Part shown: positions 31,184-44,000 of the stretch, piece by piece
How the letters are laid out: every line of letters begins with the position of its first letter
Position numbering within the stretch: position 1 is the stretch's first letter
NCBI GenBank assembly: GCA_039566865.1
Contig: CM076945.1
Coordinates: 6,871,501-6,935,500 of the forward strand
Length of the DNA: 64,000 nt
Reading direction: 5' to 3'
From: Aurelia coerulea
Taxonomy: Eukaryota; Cnidaria; Scyphozoa; Semaeostomeae; Ulmaridae
The notes under the pieces: model-generated
What the model saw: only the letters and a program-made list of their open reading frames with translations
Told to the model about the DNA's origin: nothing
Database searches by the model: none
Program-made: the position numbers and the translations under genes

Positions 31184-32893
31184 TACGTAAACATACTAGG
31201 CTCATAAAAATCGTAACTTTGCCGGCTCATTCGATATGAGACTAAGAAGATGAAAAACCGGGCAGGCGATCACTACTCAAAAAATGGAAAATAAAGCTGC
31301 GAGTAGATAACTGCCAGAGCCAATAGACTGAGCCACCTCAGATTCGATGTTCGCGTCGTTTATTGAATTGAATTACAACATTTAACTTCAATTTGGGACT
31401 GATAAGCTTAAACTCTGGCAAATTGCAGCATCCGAAAAGAACTAAAACTGACTAATGGGACGCTAATATCTCAATTTCGATCTCACAAGTAGGCTTCCGT
31501 TATTAATCTCCCATCAGATGCAGAAGGAAAGCTACAAGATTGCTGTGGTGAAATCCGAACAACATTTAAGCTTTTGAACAGCAAGTTAGCAATATCAAAC
31601 CGAAGGAATCTCCAAGCAATACATAAACATGATTCTCATCGTAGCACTGGTAGGTTTTGATTTTCTTCTCCTTCAATCAAACGCGATCTCGAAGCGTTTT
31701 AGTATCTGTGGTTTTTAATGGCTTTCATATGTCGGAGGCCTGAGGCCTTAGCCTTCAGCACGAGAACGAGGTTCATCAATTTCTACCTGATTTTGTTAAA
31801 TAATTCTATTATTTGGAATCAGGATAAAGACGAAAATACGTTTTCATATCATTCGACAAATCCTGTAGTGGCAACACAATCAGCATTTTGATTATTGCAC
31901 TGTTGAATGATATGAATTAAAGAAAACATTATTTGCATTCTTATTTTATTTATTCAAGGACGGTTGCCCTGCAACCGAAGCTATTTTTACAGTGGGCCCT
32001 CCACTAAGGACATTCATTTCAATATGCTTTACGTATTAAGTAAGATTAATTACTATATTAAAAACCATTGCTTAATTTTTCATTTTTATCTTGGTTATAC
32101 GTTTTGTGACGAAGTTGCTCTTCCCATCGGAAGCGACTAGTTTTGTTATTAGTAGCTAATAGTTATAGCGATTATCACTTTATCAAGGAGCGAAACGGCA
32201 ACTTCGGACCTTTACCGAGTCTTTTTGGAAACATGATGCAAAAAAGGTTGTCAAGTCTCAAAAGCGGTAAACTAAGCAAGGGAATGTCGATTAAAGTTTC
32301 ATAGTAGTCAAAGATAAATCTTGCACTTCTAACACAAAAATGTGATTTTAGAGTGTTGTTCCAGCAAGTCCACACAGTTTAATACAATAATATGAGCCCC
32401 AGTATGAGCTGTCTCATTTTAGTGCTAGTCTCGTATTGATGATTGACTGCTGGGAATCACAATCACTCACTGTATCAGTCTGATTGATTGCATTTACAGA
32501 AATGTATTAATTTTTCATTTTAAATCATTTATACACAAAAATCCCTTCAGCTATATCTAATACTACATAAACAAAAGTTTTATTAATTAATATCATATAC
32601 GTAAAGAAAATACTAAAGGCTAATGGCATTGCTGATCTTCCAGATAGTCGTGTTTTTATTGGCTTTCAGCTCATCAAGTGTGTTTTTAGTTGTGTTTTGA
32701 ATTGGCACTAGGTAGGAAGCTCCCTAATTTTTATGGGGGTATCGTTCCAGACATTATCTCGAAGTGTTTTCAATAATATTTCCTATTGTTACGCAATAAT
32801 CATGATGAAAAATTTCTCATATATTTTAGTTGATAACTGGTGAAACTTTTGACCAGTTGGGTTACCTTATAGTTACCGAACAACTATCTACGT

Positions 32894-33378
32894 AATTATG
32901 TAAATGTAACTGTAAAAAATACCCTGCAATATGGTATCAGGTCAGTGCGCTATTGCGGAGCTAAATACTGGAATGACATTCCTGTGGATATAAAGAAATC
33001 ACCCTCTGCTAATATTTTTCGACGAAAACTCAAAGCATTCCTCTTTCAAAACCATTACCAAAGTTGATTGTAAACTTATTGATATAGAAAGTCACCATCT
33101 GCCCATAGTTTCTTTTATGCCTAAAATAATCAAATTTGTGTGAGAAATTTTTGAAACAGGGGGTGCTCTCTCCTCGATTAGTTTAACTACTGAGAGAGCT
33201 CCTCCTTTAAGTAATTCCCCCCATGCAATTTATCTTGTTCTTTGTTCGGTATTTGTATGTTATATTAATTTTAGGTACATTATTGTTATTATTGTCGTTT
33301 AGTTAATTATTAATTAGTTTTGTTATGATAAATTGTATGTGGAGAATTTAAGATATGAAACTGAACTGAAAAAAAAAC
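32894..33378 (+). mobile_element. LINE 3' end
   Basis: Frame 32894-33067 reads YGIRSVRYCGAKYWNDIPVD, FRRKLKAFLFQNHYQS and stop, the typical C-terminus of CR1-like ORF2. It is followed by a 3' UTR and a GAACTGAAAAAAAAA end. Confidence 0.82.
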
Positions 33379-34750
33379 TGTAATAGCGCGATAGGCTTTT
33401 GTAGATTAACTACGTAACTCCCATGCTTTCGTCATGTTTATAGTACTCTGCTGGATCTTAAACAAAAGGCTGTGATATTAGTGTCCTATGGAAGAACTTA
33501 TTACATTGAACCCAAGTAATCGCTACCATCCACCCCTTACTCATCCTTACTCATAGCATAAGTGAGTAGGGGGTGGGTGGTAGCAACCTCATTCCCGGAG
33601 CATTTTGTCATATTTGGACGTATGACAAAAGGCCCTGGGGACGAGGTTGGGGCTTTTAGCGTTTACTAGGAAACAATGTAATAAGTCTACTGTAGGACGC
33701 TTATATCACATCGGTGTAAAGATTAAGTAAGTGTTTACCTCTTTTTGCTTCAGTGATCAAATGCCGACGAAGCCATGAGATTGCTGTGGCAAAATCCGAA
33801 GAACTTTTTGGCTTCAAAAATGAAGTTTTCTTGGGGTACTCCCATACATGTGCCGCTCAACAGGGTGTCCTTTCGTGGTCAAATTATGTGACAAGGTGTC
33901 CTTTCTGACCAAATTTATGGGACAGGGTATCATAATTGATAAGAAAATGATGGGACAGGGTTTCATATTGAAAAGATAATTCAGAGAGTTCACTTGGAGC
34001 CATTGATCATGAATACCTTTTTATGCGAAAGGGTATACTTTTGGGACATTTTTTATGCGACAGAGAACAGGGTGTGAGAGGTCTTCCATATAAACCCCGT
34101 CACCTCTAGTCATGTACTCTCCTCGGGTCTTCAACTGATTTTGGCAGATGATAAATTTTAGCAAAAACGTATCATCGATCAAAGATGAGTAAAAAGGACC
34201 TATAAATTCAATAGTCTCTTTTTTTTAAGAAAAAACTATGATGAATATTGAAGTCACTTCACAATTTAAAAATAACTTAATGCTAAGTGGTCAAACAATG
34301 GCCTCTTTTTGCCAATCATTATAAGCATGTCCTCATACGGCTCATTTAGTACGCAGAATTGTATCGGGTAAATAAAAAAAAGACGCCCGGCGTTTGAAAG
34401 GCTACTGGTCCGGTGCTCCTTTAGGCCTCTTTAGTTTATGTTTTCAATATCTGATTGAATAGGCAAAATGTTCAATTATTTTAAGAATTGTTCTTGGCTG
34501 AAATCGGTCACTCCGTTCAGATTTTACAAGGAACTTTTTCAAGAAAATCCCTTCGAGAAAGAAACAACGAAATGGATGCTAAAAGTGCGTAAAAGTGTGC
34601 TAAAAATATCAATATTTTGTCCATTTCTCGGTCGTTCTTCATCCGCACGTTTAGTATCCATTTGATATATATATATACACACATACACATCAGCTCAATC
34701 ATTGAATTGTATTAAGAAAAAATATAGACTCAGAAGATACAGCTTTTTTT

Positions 34751-34846
34751 AAATGTGTCGGTGCAAGCCTTCTTCAGTACACACATTTTTATATGTACTA
34801 AAAAACACACATTCGGTTAAACGTTACGGCGTAAGCCTTCATCAGT
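34751..34846 (-). other. Two tandem degraded hammerhead-like units
   Basis: On the - strand CTGATGAAGGCTTACGCCGT then AACGTTTAACC, and 60 bases later CTGAAGAAGGCTTGCACCGA. Same order of motifs as 341-375, but the GAAAC box is mutated to GTAAC and GACAC. Confidence 0.35.
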
Positions 34847-36004
34847 AATAACTGTTCTTGTATTCAGCTGAAATATTTTGTAAACCCCCCTTCCCTCAAA
34901 GTCAATGTTCTTTGTCTTGACTCAGGACACTTGCTGCATGATATTTTCCAAGTTAAAGAGAAGTTAGCAACATTGACTGGGAGGGTAAAGGAAGGGGGGG
35001 GGGGGGGGTAGTAGCTATTTGCTCTTCAGATCTGCTTTTCCCAAACCAAGCTCGTCTTTTTCACTCATTTTGCAGAATTTTGAAAGGAGCTTTCTGCAAA
35101 AAATATCCCATATCCACGGGAAGGGGTGAAAAGGTGAATGATCAAAATCCGATGAATTACCGTATCTAACTCGGGGTCTAACTGAACATATCGGAAATGA
35201 GACAAGGACAAGACAATTTCCAATATCATTGCTTTGATATTTATGAAGCAGCACTTTTTCAAATGCCATGCAGGGCGTGCCTTTTGACTCATTCGGCATA
35301 CTGTGTTGATAGGATGCAGGGGAGCTCATAATAAACAAATTTTTGTTGATACATATGCATAAATCCTTATAAAATGATTATTTCCTAAAAATGAACAAAC
35401 TGAAAAAATTAATAATGCACTAAATCGTAACAAGTGGAACGACGAATGAGTGTAAGTTTACTGCAGCTTTTTAAAGGCCAACAGAGAGTCATCTGACCAT
35501 TAGTTAGACCTCTACAGACCCAATGATTTCGAAAAATTTCTGTCAACCTGCAAAGCTTCTCCAAAGAGGTGAAACCTTATTTTGTACACAGAATGCTACA
35601 CCAACCTTTTGAAATTCGAGTGCTGCAACAGTGCTTCAGATATCTTATAAAGCACAACGGAAATAATCACATGAAAATACGTTTGTCTGGGGTATGGGGA
35701 AAAAGAAACCAGGAATGGTTTTATTTTATCAATAATTGTATCACTACAAAAGAGTGCCTGGTATTTTCCATAAATTGTGACTTAGAAATGGGATGGAGGA
35801 CCTCTTCAAGATCCTCTGAAAACAAAACGAGACATCGATACCATCAATTTTTCAAGCAATTTCCAATTCAAATTAACATCGGCTATGCAAAAGAGGACTG
35901 TTGCGCCGTTGAGTCGACAAAAGAGGTTCTCTGAAAGGCATGCATTGCAATCGTTTGCTTTGTTTATCATGGATTGAAGGTGAAAGTGAAGTTGCAGTTT
36001 TTAG

Positions 36005-36175
36005 CGCCAAGCACTCGGATCACACAAGTAACTAAGCGCTAATCGAATCCGCGACCTCTTGTCACGGCGCTCAATTAGTGGGGCCCCATCAGGCACCGAA
36101 CCCTGTCCGCCTGACTATTCTGGCTGCAAAGTCAGAGGATTACACCACTGCGCTACAACACCTTCAAATTGCATT
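36005..36175 (-). mobile_element. tRNA-derived SINE, Cys/Ala-like head, copy 1
   Basis: On the - strand, GTAGCGCAGTGGTGTAATCC and CAGGCGGACAGGGTTCGGTG. Shares these and the following segment with 40222-40395. Confidence 0.65.
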
Positions 36176-37197
36176 CGAGTCAATTCTCAATGTTTAAACA
36201 CCTGTCAGGAGAAGTATGACCGCAGCTGCAGCGGCGTGATGCTGACTTGAGCGACTTCACAAAACTATTTTCATGCAGTATGAAATTAGGCAACATTCGC
36301 TTAAATAGGCTGCATGCTTGCCGGGTGCCCAAGAGGCTTTAATTATTTTGCACAAAACGTCTTCTGATGAGCTCAAAATAGTGCTATAGATATACTAAAA
36401 GGGCGTCTGCCATGCTACTGGAAACACAAATTCGTCGTACCTCTTATTAACTTAAAATGCTTTTGACAACGTGGAAATTATTAAGTATGAAAAAAGTTAT
36501 CCAAATTTTACGTTTAATAAATAAGCAGAGACAAATACTACAATGTTAGCTGAATAAATATGCATCAAGGATGAACAAAAAGCGGTTACAAAATACTACA
36601 AAATTAACATTGCGATAAATATCTAAATGTTTGCTGCATAAAGTATGCATAGAAAAACGTTAATAAACAGTCAAAGAATGCTACAAAAAGAGTCAATCTA
36701 AAAATACTTCTAAAAACTGTCTAATTTTTCAATTTTACTAAAATAAAACACTATAAAAGTACTACATGTCACTAGGTTTCTATTTTTTATTCAATTCATC
36801 GAAATATGCAAATCAGGGACCGAGGATAGGGTACTTCAAAGTCGTTTCGGGCAGAAAGAAGAGAACTTTTAACTCTGAATACAGCAAACTTTTTTATAGC
36901 TCATATTAAATAAAGGGTCTTCTATTTCGAAAATTAGTAAATCTTTTAAAAATGGATCTAATCGTTACTTGCGGGTAAATATTTTGTCATTGACATTGTC
37001 ATACAAAGTACATGGAAATTTAAAACCAATGAATAATGACACTAATATTGTCTATAGTTATCAAAGGACAGAGCACCTTCTAGGTGTCAAAGAATGATTT
37101 ACTACCATAAGATTCCCCGGTTGATTTGCATGAAAGATGATATTGAAGTCAAATTACGAGAATATGCCAATGCACTAGCATTGCATGCAAATTAATG

Positions 37198-37312
37198 TCG
37201 GTCTCAAACTAGATGTCATCTGAGATTTGCGATAACGCAAAAGTCCTTTGCAAATATTTCTGTTGTTGATATTCGCCAGCATTTGCAGGTGACATCTAAT
37301 TTGAGACAGACT
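37198..37312. mobile_element. MITE family Y, copy 1
   Basis: About 115 bp, termini GTCTCAAACTAGATGTCA and TGACATCTAATTTGAGAC, interior GAGATTTGCGATAACGCAAA. It interrupts the gene B-side 3' flank of the inverted duplication. Confidence 0.8.
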
Positions 37313-37826
37313 ACAACTAAAACTATAACATTGCTCAATTATAAGCAATTGAGCAATTGTTACTCAGTCATAATTCTGCCTCAATCATAACCAAAAATAA
37401 TTTCGGCGGACGAACGTCAGGTTTTTCTAAATTAAATGTAACATAAACTACTCTAATGTTAAAAAATGCTTTGGCAAGAACTAATGTTCTTTGACGCCAG
37501 CGTCGTTTCTTTAGGGCAATAATTTAAAGAGCTATTGTCACCCAGGGTCCTTTGCAGGCATCCTAGAATTTCAGGCTGTTTGAAAATCAAATTTGGCCTG
37601 AGCGGAACATGGATCCACATTGCACACTGCAGTAGATGAAATGATAGAAAAGTCACTCAAAGTCAAACTTTTCTGATCAGTTTCAACTACTAAAGTGCGT
37701 ATCCACTTTGGCCAGCTTGTCTACTAAGGACTTCTGTGTGACAATGACCCTTTAATAACTGAGGACATGCCTCAGGTAAGATACCCCATTTTTCTGCATT
37801 TTAAAACTGGCGATTATTAGTAAATA

Positions 37827-38091
37827 TTAGTCTTCGCTAGGCTCAGAATAAAAATATGATGGCGAAATCCTCGTGAACCATTGTTTGTCACTTCCTTGAT
37901 TCCCATTAACCTCTGGAAACGCTTCATCTATTTCTTGATCCTCTGTAACCTCCACAGCCTCTGCAACATCGGAAAGCTCTTCATCATATTCTTGTGCCTC
38001 AACGATATCTGAAATTGTGACTTGACGAGCACGTAGAGATTGACTTCTCATTCTAGTTGAATACTGTTCTAACCTCTGATCTGTTGAGTAT
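37827..38091 (-). CDS. Gene B terminal exon, tail version 2 (acidic insert)
   Basis: YSTDQRLEQYSTRMRSQSL, RARQVTISDIVE, then about 35 residues rich in Glu/Asp (EELSDVAEAVEVTEDQEIDE) and [19 protein letters not shown]. Acceptor TTTGCAG|A has the same phase as version 1, so the two are mutually exclusive 3' ends. Its 3' flank, not that of version 1, aligns with the gene A 3' flank, so this is the older position. Confidence 0.85.
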
Positions 38092-41000
38092 CTGCAAAGC
38101 AATTAGAAATGTTGTCAGAGCAATATCATATATTTTCTGCAACTGTGTGAGTCAGTAAAAACGATCCCTATTTAAAAGGCCACTGCTCCCAGAATATCAT
38201 GGCAATGATATCAGCAAAGAAAGCATTTAGTAGCGGACATGTTTAAATTTAATCTTAAAATGTACCTGATGTAAATCGGCCATTCCGCTCTGAATTATGA
38301 GTGATTTTCTCTTTGAACAAACCCTCAAAAGCGGTAAATTCAAAAATGTAATGGCAGTTAGACGCTAGTTTAACTGGAGTTAATATCTCTCCAGAGGAGA
38401 GTGGTTCTTACTTTCAAGCAGCTTAGTCTGCGACCTTTTTAAGATAGCCTGGGATCACGTGGTCCTGCACGCTTCGTATGCAGCATTTCCTCATACCGTT
38501 ATATTGCTCGCACGTAGCATGTTGGAACGTTCACTATCGCTGTTCGAAGTTCCTCTCTTTCCTCCAACCTCGCAGTCTGTTATCCTCTGCCTTACTTGTT
38601 TCATTCTGCTTGTTTTCAATCTCATTTCCACAGAATTCTCTGTGGGACAGGTGCGTTGGTCCGTTGCTGAAAATTATTTTCCTGTCCAATAACCGACCTT
38701 AAAATGTGAAATTCTTCAGGCAGTCAGGCTGACGTAACAATGCCCACTTCTTGGAAGGGGTTACCCTAGGGGTGGTTTTAGGGGAGGGCATTAATCTGAA
38801 TATGCCCACAAGTAATATGTTTGCCATTATCATTGTCGTGGTATCCAGGAACCAATGGTCTTTCAAATGGGGATTGTCCTTATTAACTCGCCCCGTTGTG
38901 TTCCAAAAAGAGGTAAGAAATTTCAACAACCCTGTGATGAACTTATTGCTGAATTTAGCATGGAATCTGATGTAAACTAGTATGAAATACGATAATTCAT
39001 AACCTTCTATAGATGAAAAGTTTCCCGTTGGTATGGTACAAAGTTTGACGTGTGATTTGAAAAGGTAAGCTAGACTGACTACTCAAGTCCTTTAAATCCC
39101 TGTAGTAAACCTTGCACAGGGACTAACAACGTAACATTACAAAGATGATCCTGGTTAGGACCGTTCTTAGCTACCACCTTGCAGAGAAGAACTGCACCAA
39201 AATTCCTATTTGGGGTATACAGTATATGACAAAAACTTCGCATACGTAAGAAGTATTAAGTTCACACATCGAATCTTGCGAGCTGATTGCCACCATTTTT
39301 AGTGTACAACAGTCATTTACTATCTATACTTTGGGTTGAAACTACTTTGGTAAGAAATGATCACCACGACGCCAACAGTGTTTCTTCAAGGCTCAAAATT
39401 AAATTGCTCAGGTAAGAGACCCTATCTTTTAAGCATGTTTTAACTGGCATTGGATCGTTTGCCTATTCCACAAAAGACTCTGGATCAAGCAATATTTTCA
39501 TACATACTGAAGTGTGCTAAAAAACTTTTCGGTTGTTGCAACTGACTCTTATATTATCTATTCTATGACATGTTCTATTGATAGCTCTATCACTATTGTG
39601 CACACTCGAAACTTCGTCAGATTTCTGCAAAATGCATAAAGATATAGTTCCATCTTTCGTAGGTAGGTAGGTAATCATATTTAACGTGGCTAGCCTGCGA
39701 AAGTCTGAGAGAGATTTATTTCCAGCAGGGGCCACGGATGTTTTACCATCAACCCGCCGTAGCTACCAGATTTCCCTCACATGGCTTTGGTCGACCCGGG
39801 CTAGAGGTACGGACAGCGACCAAACTGTCCAGCGCGGGATTCGAACCTCGGCCGTTCTGACCTTTGGTTTACGAGTCAGTCGCCTTAACCACTCGGCCAC
39901 GCGCGCTCGTATGCTACTAAAGGGTCTAATAAAAGATTTGGAGGGCCCCTTGAAAATTAGCTTCTGCTGAAGAGCCATGCTTCTTAAAAGAATGAAATAT
40001 GAAATATAAAGATATCAAGTACTCACTCTTCTTCAGGTTCAGAGAAAAAATACGCTGGTGGAATCCTTGTGAATTGTTGTTGATCAATTCCGTGCGGCTG
40101 AACAATATCTGAAATTTTGACTGGGCGAGCACGCATTGACTTTGTTCTTATTGAAGCTGTATACGTTTCTAGCCTCCTGTCTGTTCTGTATCTGTAAAGC
40201 AATTAGAAGAATCATTAGAGCAGTTACGAGTATGAAGGCGAAGATGAGGTTACGGTTCCTAGCACGAAGGTCTCGGATCGCAGAAATGGAGATGATCCAG
40301 GCGACGCTAAAGTGGTGGGGCTCTACCTGAGATCGGAACCTGTCCGCCTGACTGTTCTGGCTGAAAAGTTAGAAGGTTACATCATTGCTCCACAACACCA
40401 GTATGCGACGTATGATACCTACATAGGTGTCACATCTTCACATATGTGACCCATTGTTCCCACTTCCTTCAAATGAAGTGCTCGAAGAAAATTTTACATA
40501 AGTTGCCATAAAGCCAGAGAGCATTTCTGATGTGATCCTTATTTCAAGAATTACACATTGCTTGCATTCTATTGATCTTGAAGTTGTGATTTCATCGAAT
40601 CGCTAAGTCCTAAACTACAAAGGATACAGAATTTTGATTGCCATCATACTGCAGACCCTCGCTCAAAGACTGAGGTGTTCTTGAAAGATATCCTGAGTTT
40701 CCTCGATCAAATTAGATTTCATAATGCTCCCGTTCCGTACTTCCTTTCATAGAAGACAAACACTGTAAGTTTGAAAAAGACGATGATACGGAAAATGCCT
40801 TCCCCGGAATTATGGCAAAGAGTTGCCTTCAAGCAATTCTTTAAAAGGAAAATGGTAACTAATTCTTACTTGATTAATTTCAAAGTTTTACAGACGCCTA
40901 TGCTTCTGTAAGCATATTTCTTCAAATCGACTTGATTGTCAATTTTCTTTTGTTCGTCTGGTAATAAAAGTGGACTGTTTGTATCGTTAATTTGTTCTTC

Positions 41001-44000
41001 GAACGAACCGAAGTGTTGTTCAACGTTGTTCTTTATTGCAGTCACTGGTGAGTGACTAACTCATTTCTTTCCTTCAGGATTTAAGATTAACTTATTTTTC
41101 TCTTGCAGGATTCAACAGTTTTCTCTCTAGTTACAGGTTTATTTTGGTTGTTGTTCTTTTACAGGAGTTAACAGTCTTCTTTCTACAGATTACGGTGTTT
41201 TGTTGCGTTTAGATTTAGTATGATGAGTCTGTTATTTAAGGCTATTTTCAAATCGACTCGAAAGCTCAGAGAAAACGAAATGTTCTATTTTCATATTTTC
41301 TAGATTTTGGCAGTCTCACACAGCCTCAGTGTAATAACACTAAATACGATTGATACCATCAGACATTTTTGGACAGTTTGCAAGAGCACGTTTTTGCTAT
41401 GGTAGGTCTGAGGTCATAATTTGTTTGACTAGCTAAATCATCACAGGGGAGCCAGTCTGTACCAATTATGATATCGGTCCTTGGATTATTTTGTTTTCCT
41501 ATAACTATAAGTGACCTATGGTTATACTTGTAGGTAAGTAAATGACTCAATAACACCAGCTCCCGACTGACTAATTACGATCTTCGTGCTATCGCTATTG
41601 AGATGAATAGCTGGTAGTCGCAACAGAATCGCAATCATGACTGATGACAGCGACAAAAGCGCTTTTAGTGTAATAAATCTCATGAAATGATTCATAAATG
41701 TTAACAATTAATCAAACTTACATTTTCCGCCTTCTTCGTCTTAATAACAGCAGCAATAAAAACAGCAAGAAAAGCAAGCACACTAAGCCAGCGGAAAGTC
41801 CAATTGCTAATAGTCGATAATCTGCACGAGAGGAGAAGACGATGGTATTCTTAGGATATCCTTCAAAAATAGGCCATCCTAATAGATGTACTACAATAAA
41901 TCATAATCTTGGCAAAGAAGGAATACCTTGTGTAAATGCTAAGACTCCAGAAAAAGACCAAGCCATCTTCCGGATACCAAGTTCGTTAGCTATACCTTCC
42001 TCATTTTGAAAGTTAAAAATAACCACATTTTTCGAACTTCAAAACCAAGAGCACCCAGGCAATTTACAACGCACTAATAAAAGTAAGGTTAAACAGGCAT
42101 TTGAGATTTTCAAGGAAATTAACTATTGAATCAGTCTTTTTTAAATTGAAGCAAAGATTAGGTGTATCCAATAAACAAAACTGCAAGTTTTGAACAGGGG
42201 ATCACGAAGATCAACTTGCAATAAGTTAATCGATCACCCAAACAACAAATGTAAATTTGACATTCCAGTTGAAAATAACGAGACAAAGTATCACCATTTT
42301 GTCCCCCCCCCCAACATTTTTGGCAGGGATTCGGGATTTTCTCATTCGTGATGAAGCTGTTTTCGTTTGCATAGATCAATACAGCTAACGTTGTTGTTTA
42401 TACCCACTACAGGTCACGTGATTTACACTTGGGAAATCATCTCATTATCAGTTGATACAGTCACCCGTCTCAAGGTTTGCATTGTACGAAGCTCTTAGCT
42501 GCTATGAAAAGAAAGTTTCCTCAAGGGGATACTCGCGTGATCTGAAGTGGGCAAGAACAACGTTAGCTGAATTTGTCTATTGTTGAACATTCTACAACGA
42601 GATTCGTTGATGCTTCACGAGAAGCTCTGCTTTCAACTATGGCCTACTTTTGCAGTGAAAGTTATGATAAATGGGCGAATGCCTGATCAATCTTTATGGG
42701 GTTTGTATCAAAGTCTAAGTTAAAACACATAGATTACACTTATATTGACAACTATGTTCGATAAATTGTTTTTAGATTCACCAAGGAGCAACACAAATGG
42801 GAGAACTTCTTCTGAGAAACTCAGTAGTACAAAATACCGATAAACAAACAGATAAAAGAGATATTTACCGGTTTCCTTTGGAGTACATGTGAATCCGTTT
42901 CCTTCATAGCCTGATTTGCAAGCACAAGTGTATGTAAATGTTGAACTTGTACATATTGCATTTGGACTGCAGTAGCTCTTTGTTGCACATTCATCCAGGT
43001 CTAGATTGAAGAAAGAGATGAACTTTGAAAGGAAATGATGCTGGTTTGGTAACTAAAAATAACAAGATAACAGGTACATGTAAGTTTACAAGTGCCTTCA
43101 ATGAAAGATTTTGAAAAAAAACTTTTGTTTTGAGGAGGATTCTAATAGTCCTAGACTCTAAACAATTATCTTTGGCAATTAAGGCTCTAAAATTACAACA
43201 ATCGCTCATCAAATCGTTGCGTCTTCTAGTGATACAAACACGAGAGTAGCTGTGAGAAGTATCTAATTCGTCTGAATGCAGGAAGGGTATAACGTAAGTC
43301 CTGGAACTTTTAAGATCAAAGAAGCATTCTTCTCAGTATTAATAACTAGCTTTCCATATTAAAGTCTTTGGGACCTCGAACATGGAACCTCGAACTTCGT
43401 TTTGGTATCGGAATTTTCGAGGAAGTAGCTTAGACCATCTAGGTGGTCGTCTCAACTTACGGTTAGATCTTGAGTCGTAGTTGTAGCGGGAAATCAGCTC
43501 AGGCGATGAGCAGGAAAATGTAATGTGTAGTTTAAATGAAATCGAGCCAGAATAGAAAAATAGTGTTACCTCTAAGACGGACTTCTACAACTTCTCCCAG
43601 CAAGGAGCCATTAATAGAATCCTTGAATGCTATTTCCAGATCTGCAAGGGTCTCATTAAGTAACGCAGTGAATACTATTTCGAAATCGATAATCAAACTG
43701 CCAGTTCTGAAAAGGAGAACAATATTTTCTCAGAGAAAGAGCAAAATCAGCAAAATTTGCTTGAAATACGTAATGCCGCACTTTTATTCACACATTAAGA
43801 GCCAGCAAAGTAGAAACCATTTTATTAAAAACAGCCTATTCACTTTCCTATTAAAACTTCTAGAAGTTTCTTATATGAGGGTACCATTTCTTAAAAAAAA
43901 ATTAGCACGAGGCTTCTTAACAAGCGGTTTGCATTGTGCAGCTTCTGACTGTATTTTGTCGAACTAAGTTTGCTTAAAAAGCATCCCCATATTACACGCC

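Larger units (their letters stand above)
35400..37520. repeat. Gene B-side 3' flank arm of inverted duplication
   Basis: Reverse-complement partner of 25364-27010. It contains the family Y MITE (37198-37312) and a SINE (36005-36175) that the other arm lacks. Confidence 0.75.
25267..37826. other. Intergenic region between the two convergent genes
   Basis: No gene is supported here. The outer parts (about 25.3-27.0 kb and 35.4-37.8 kb) are diverged inverted copies of each other, i.e. the 3' flanks of the duplicated genes. Between them lie MITE-like inverted-repeat elements, one LINE tail, a SINE and simple GC-rich runs. Open frames such as 26306-26809 (+) and 35569-35934 (+) have no recognisable motif and fall in the repeat arms. 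Confidence 0.7.

Noticed and set aside
35569..35934. 121-codon + strand frame
   Set aside because: Lies in the diverged flank of the inverted duplication; no motif and no neighbouring splice structure.
43536..43967. 143-codon + strand frame
   Set aside because: Antisense shadow of gene B SEA exon 3 and its intron.
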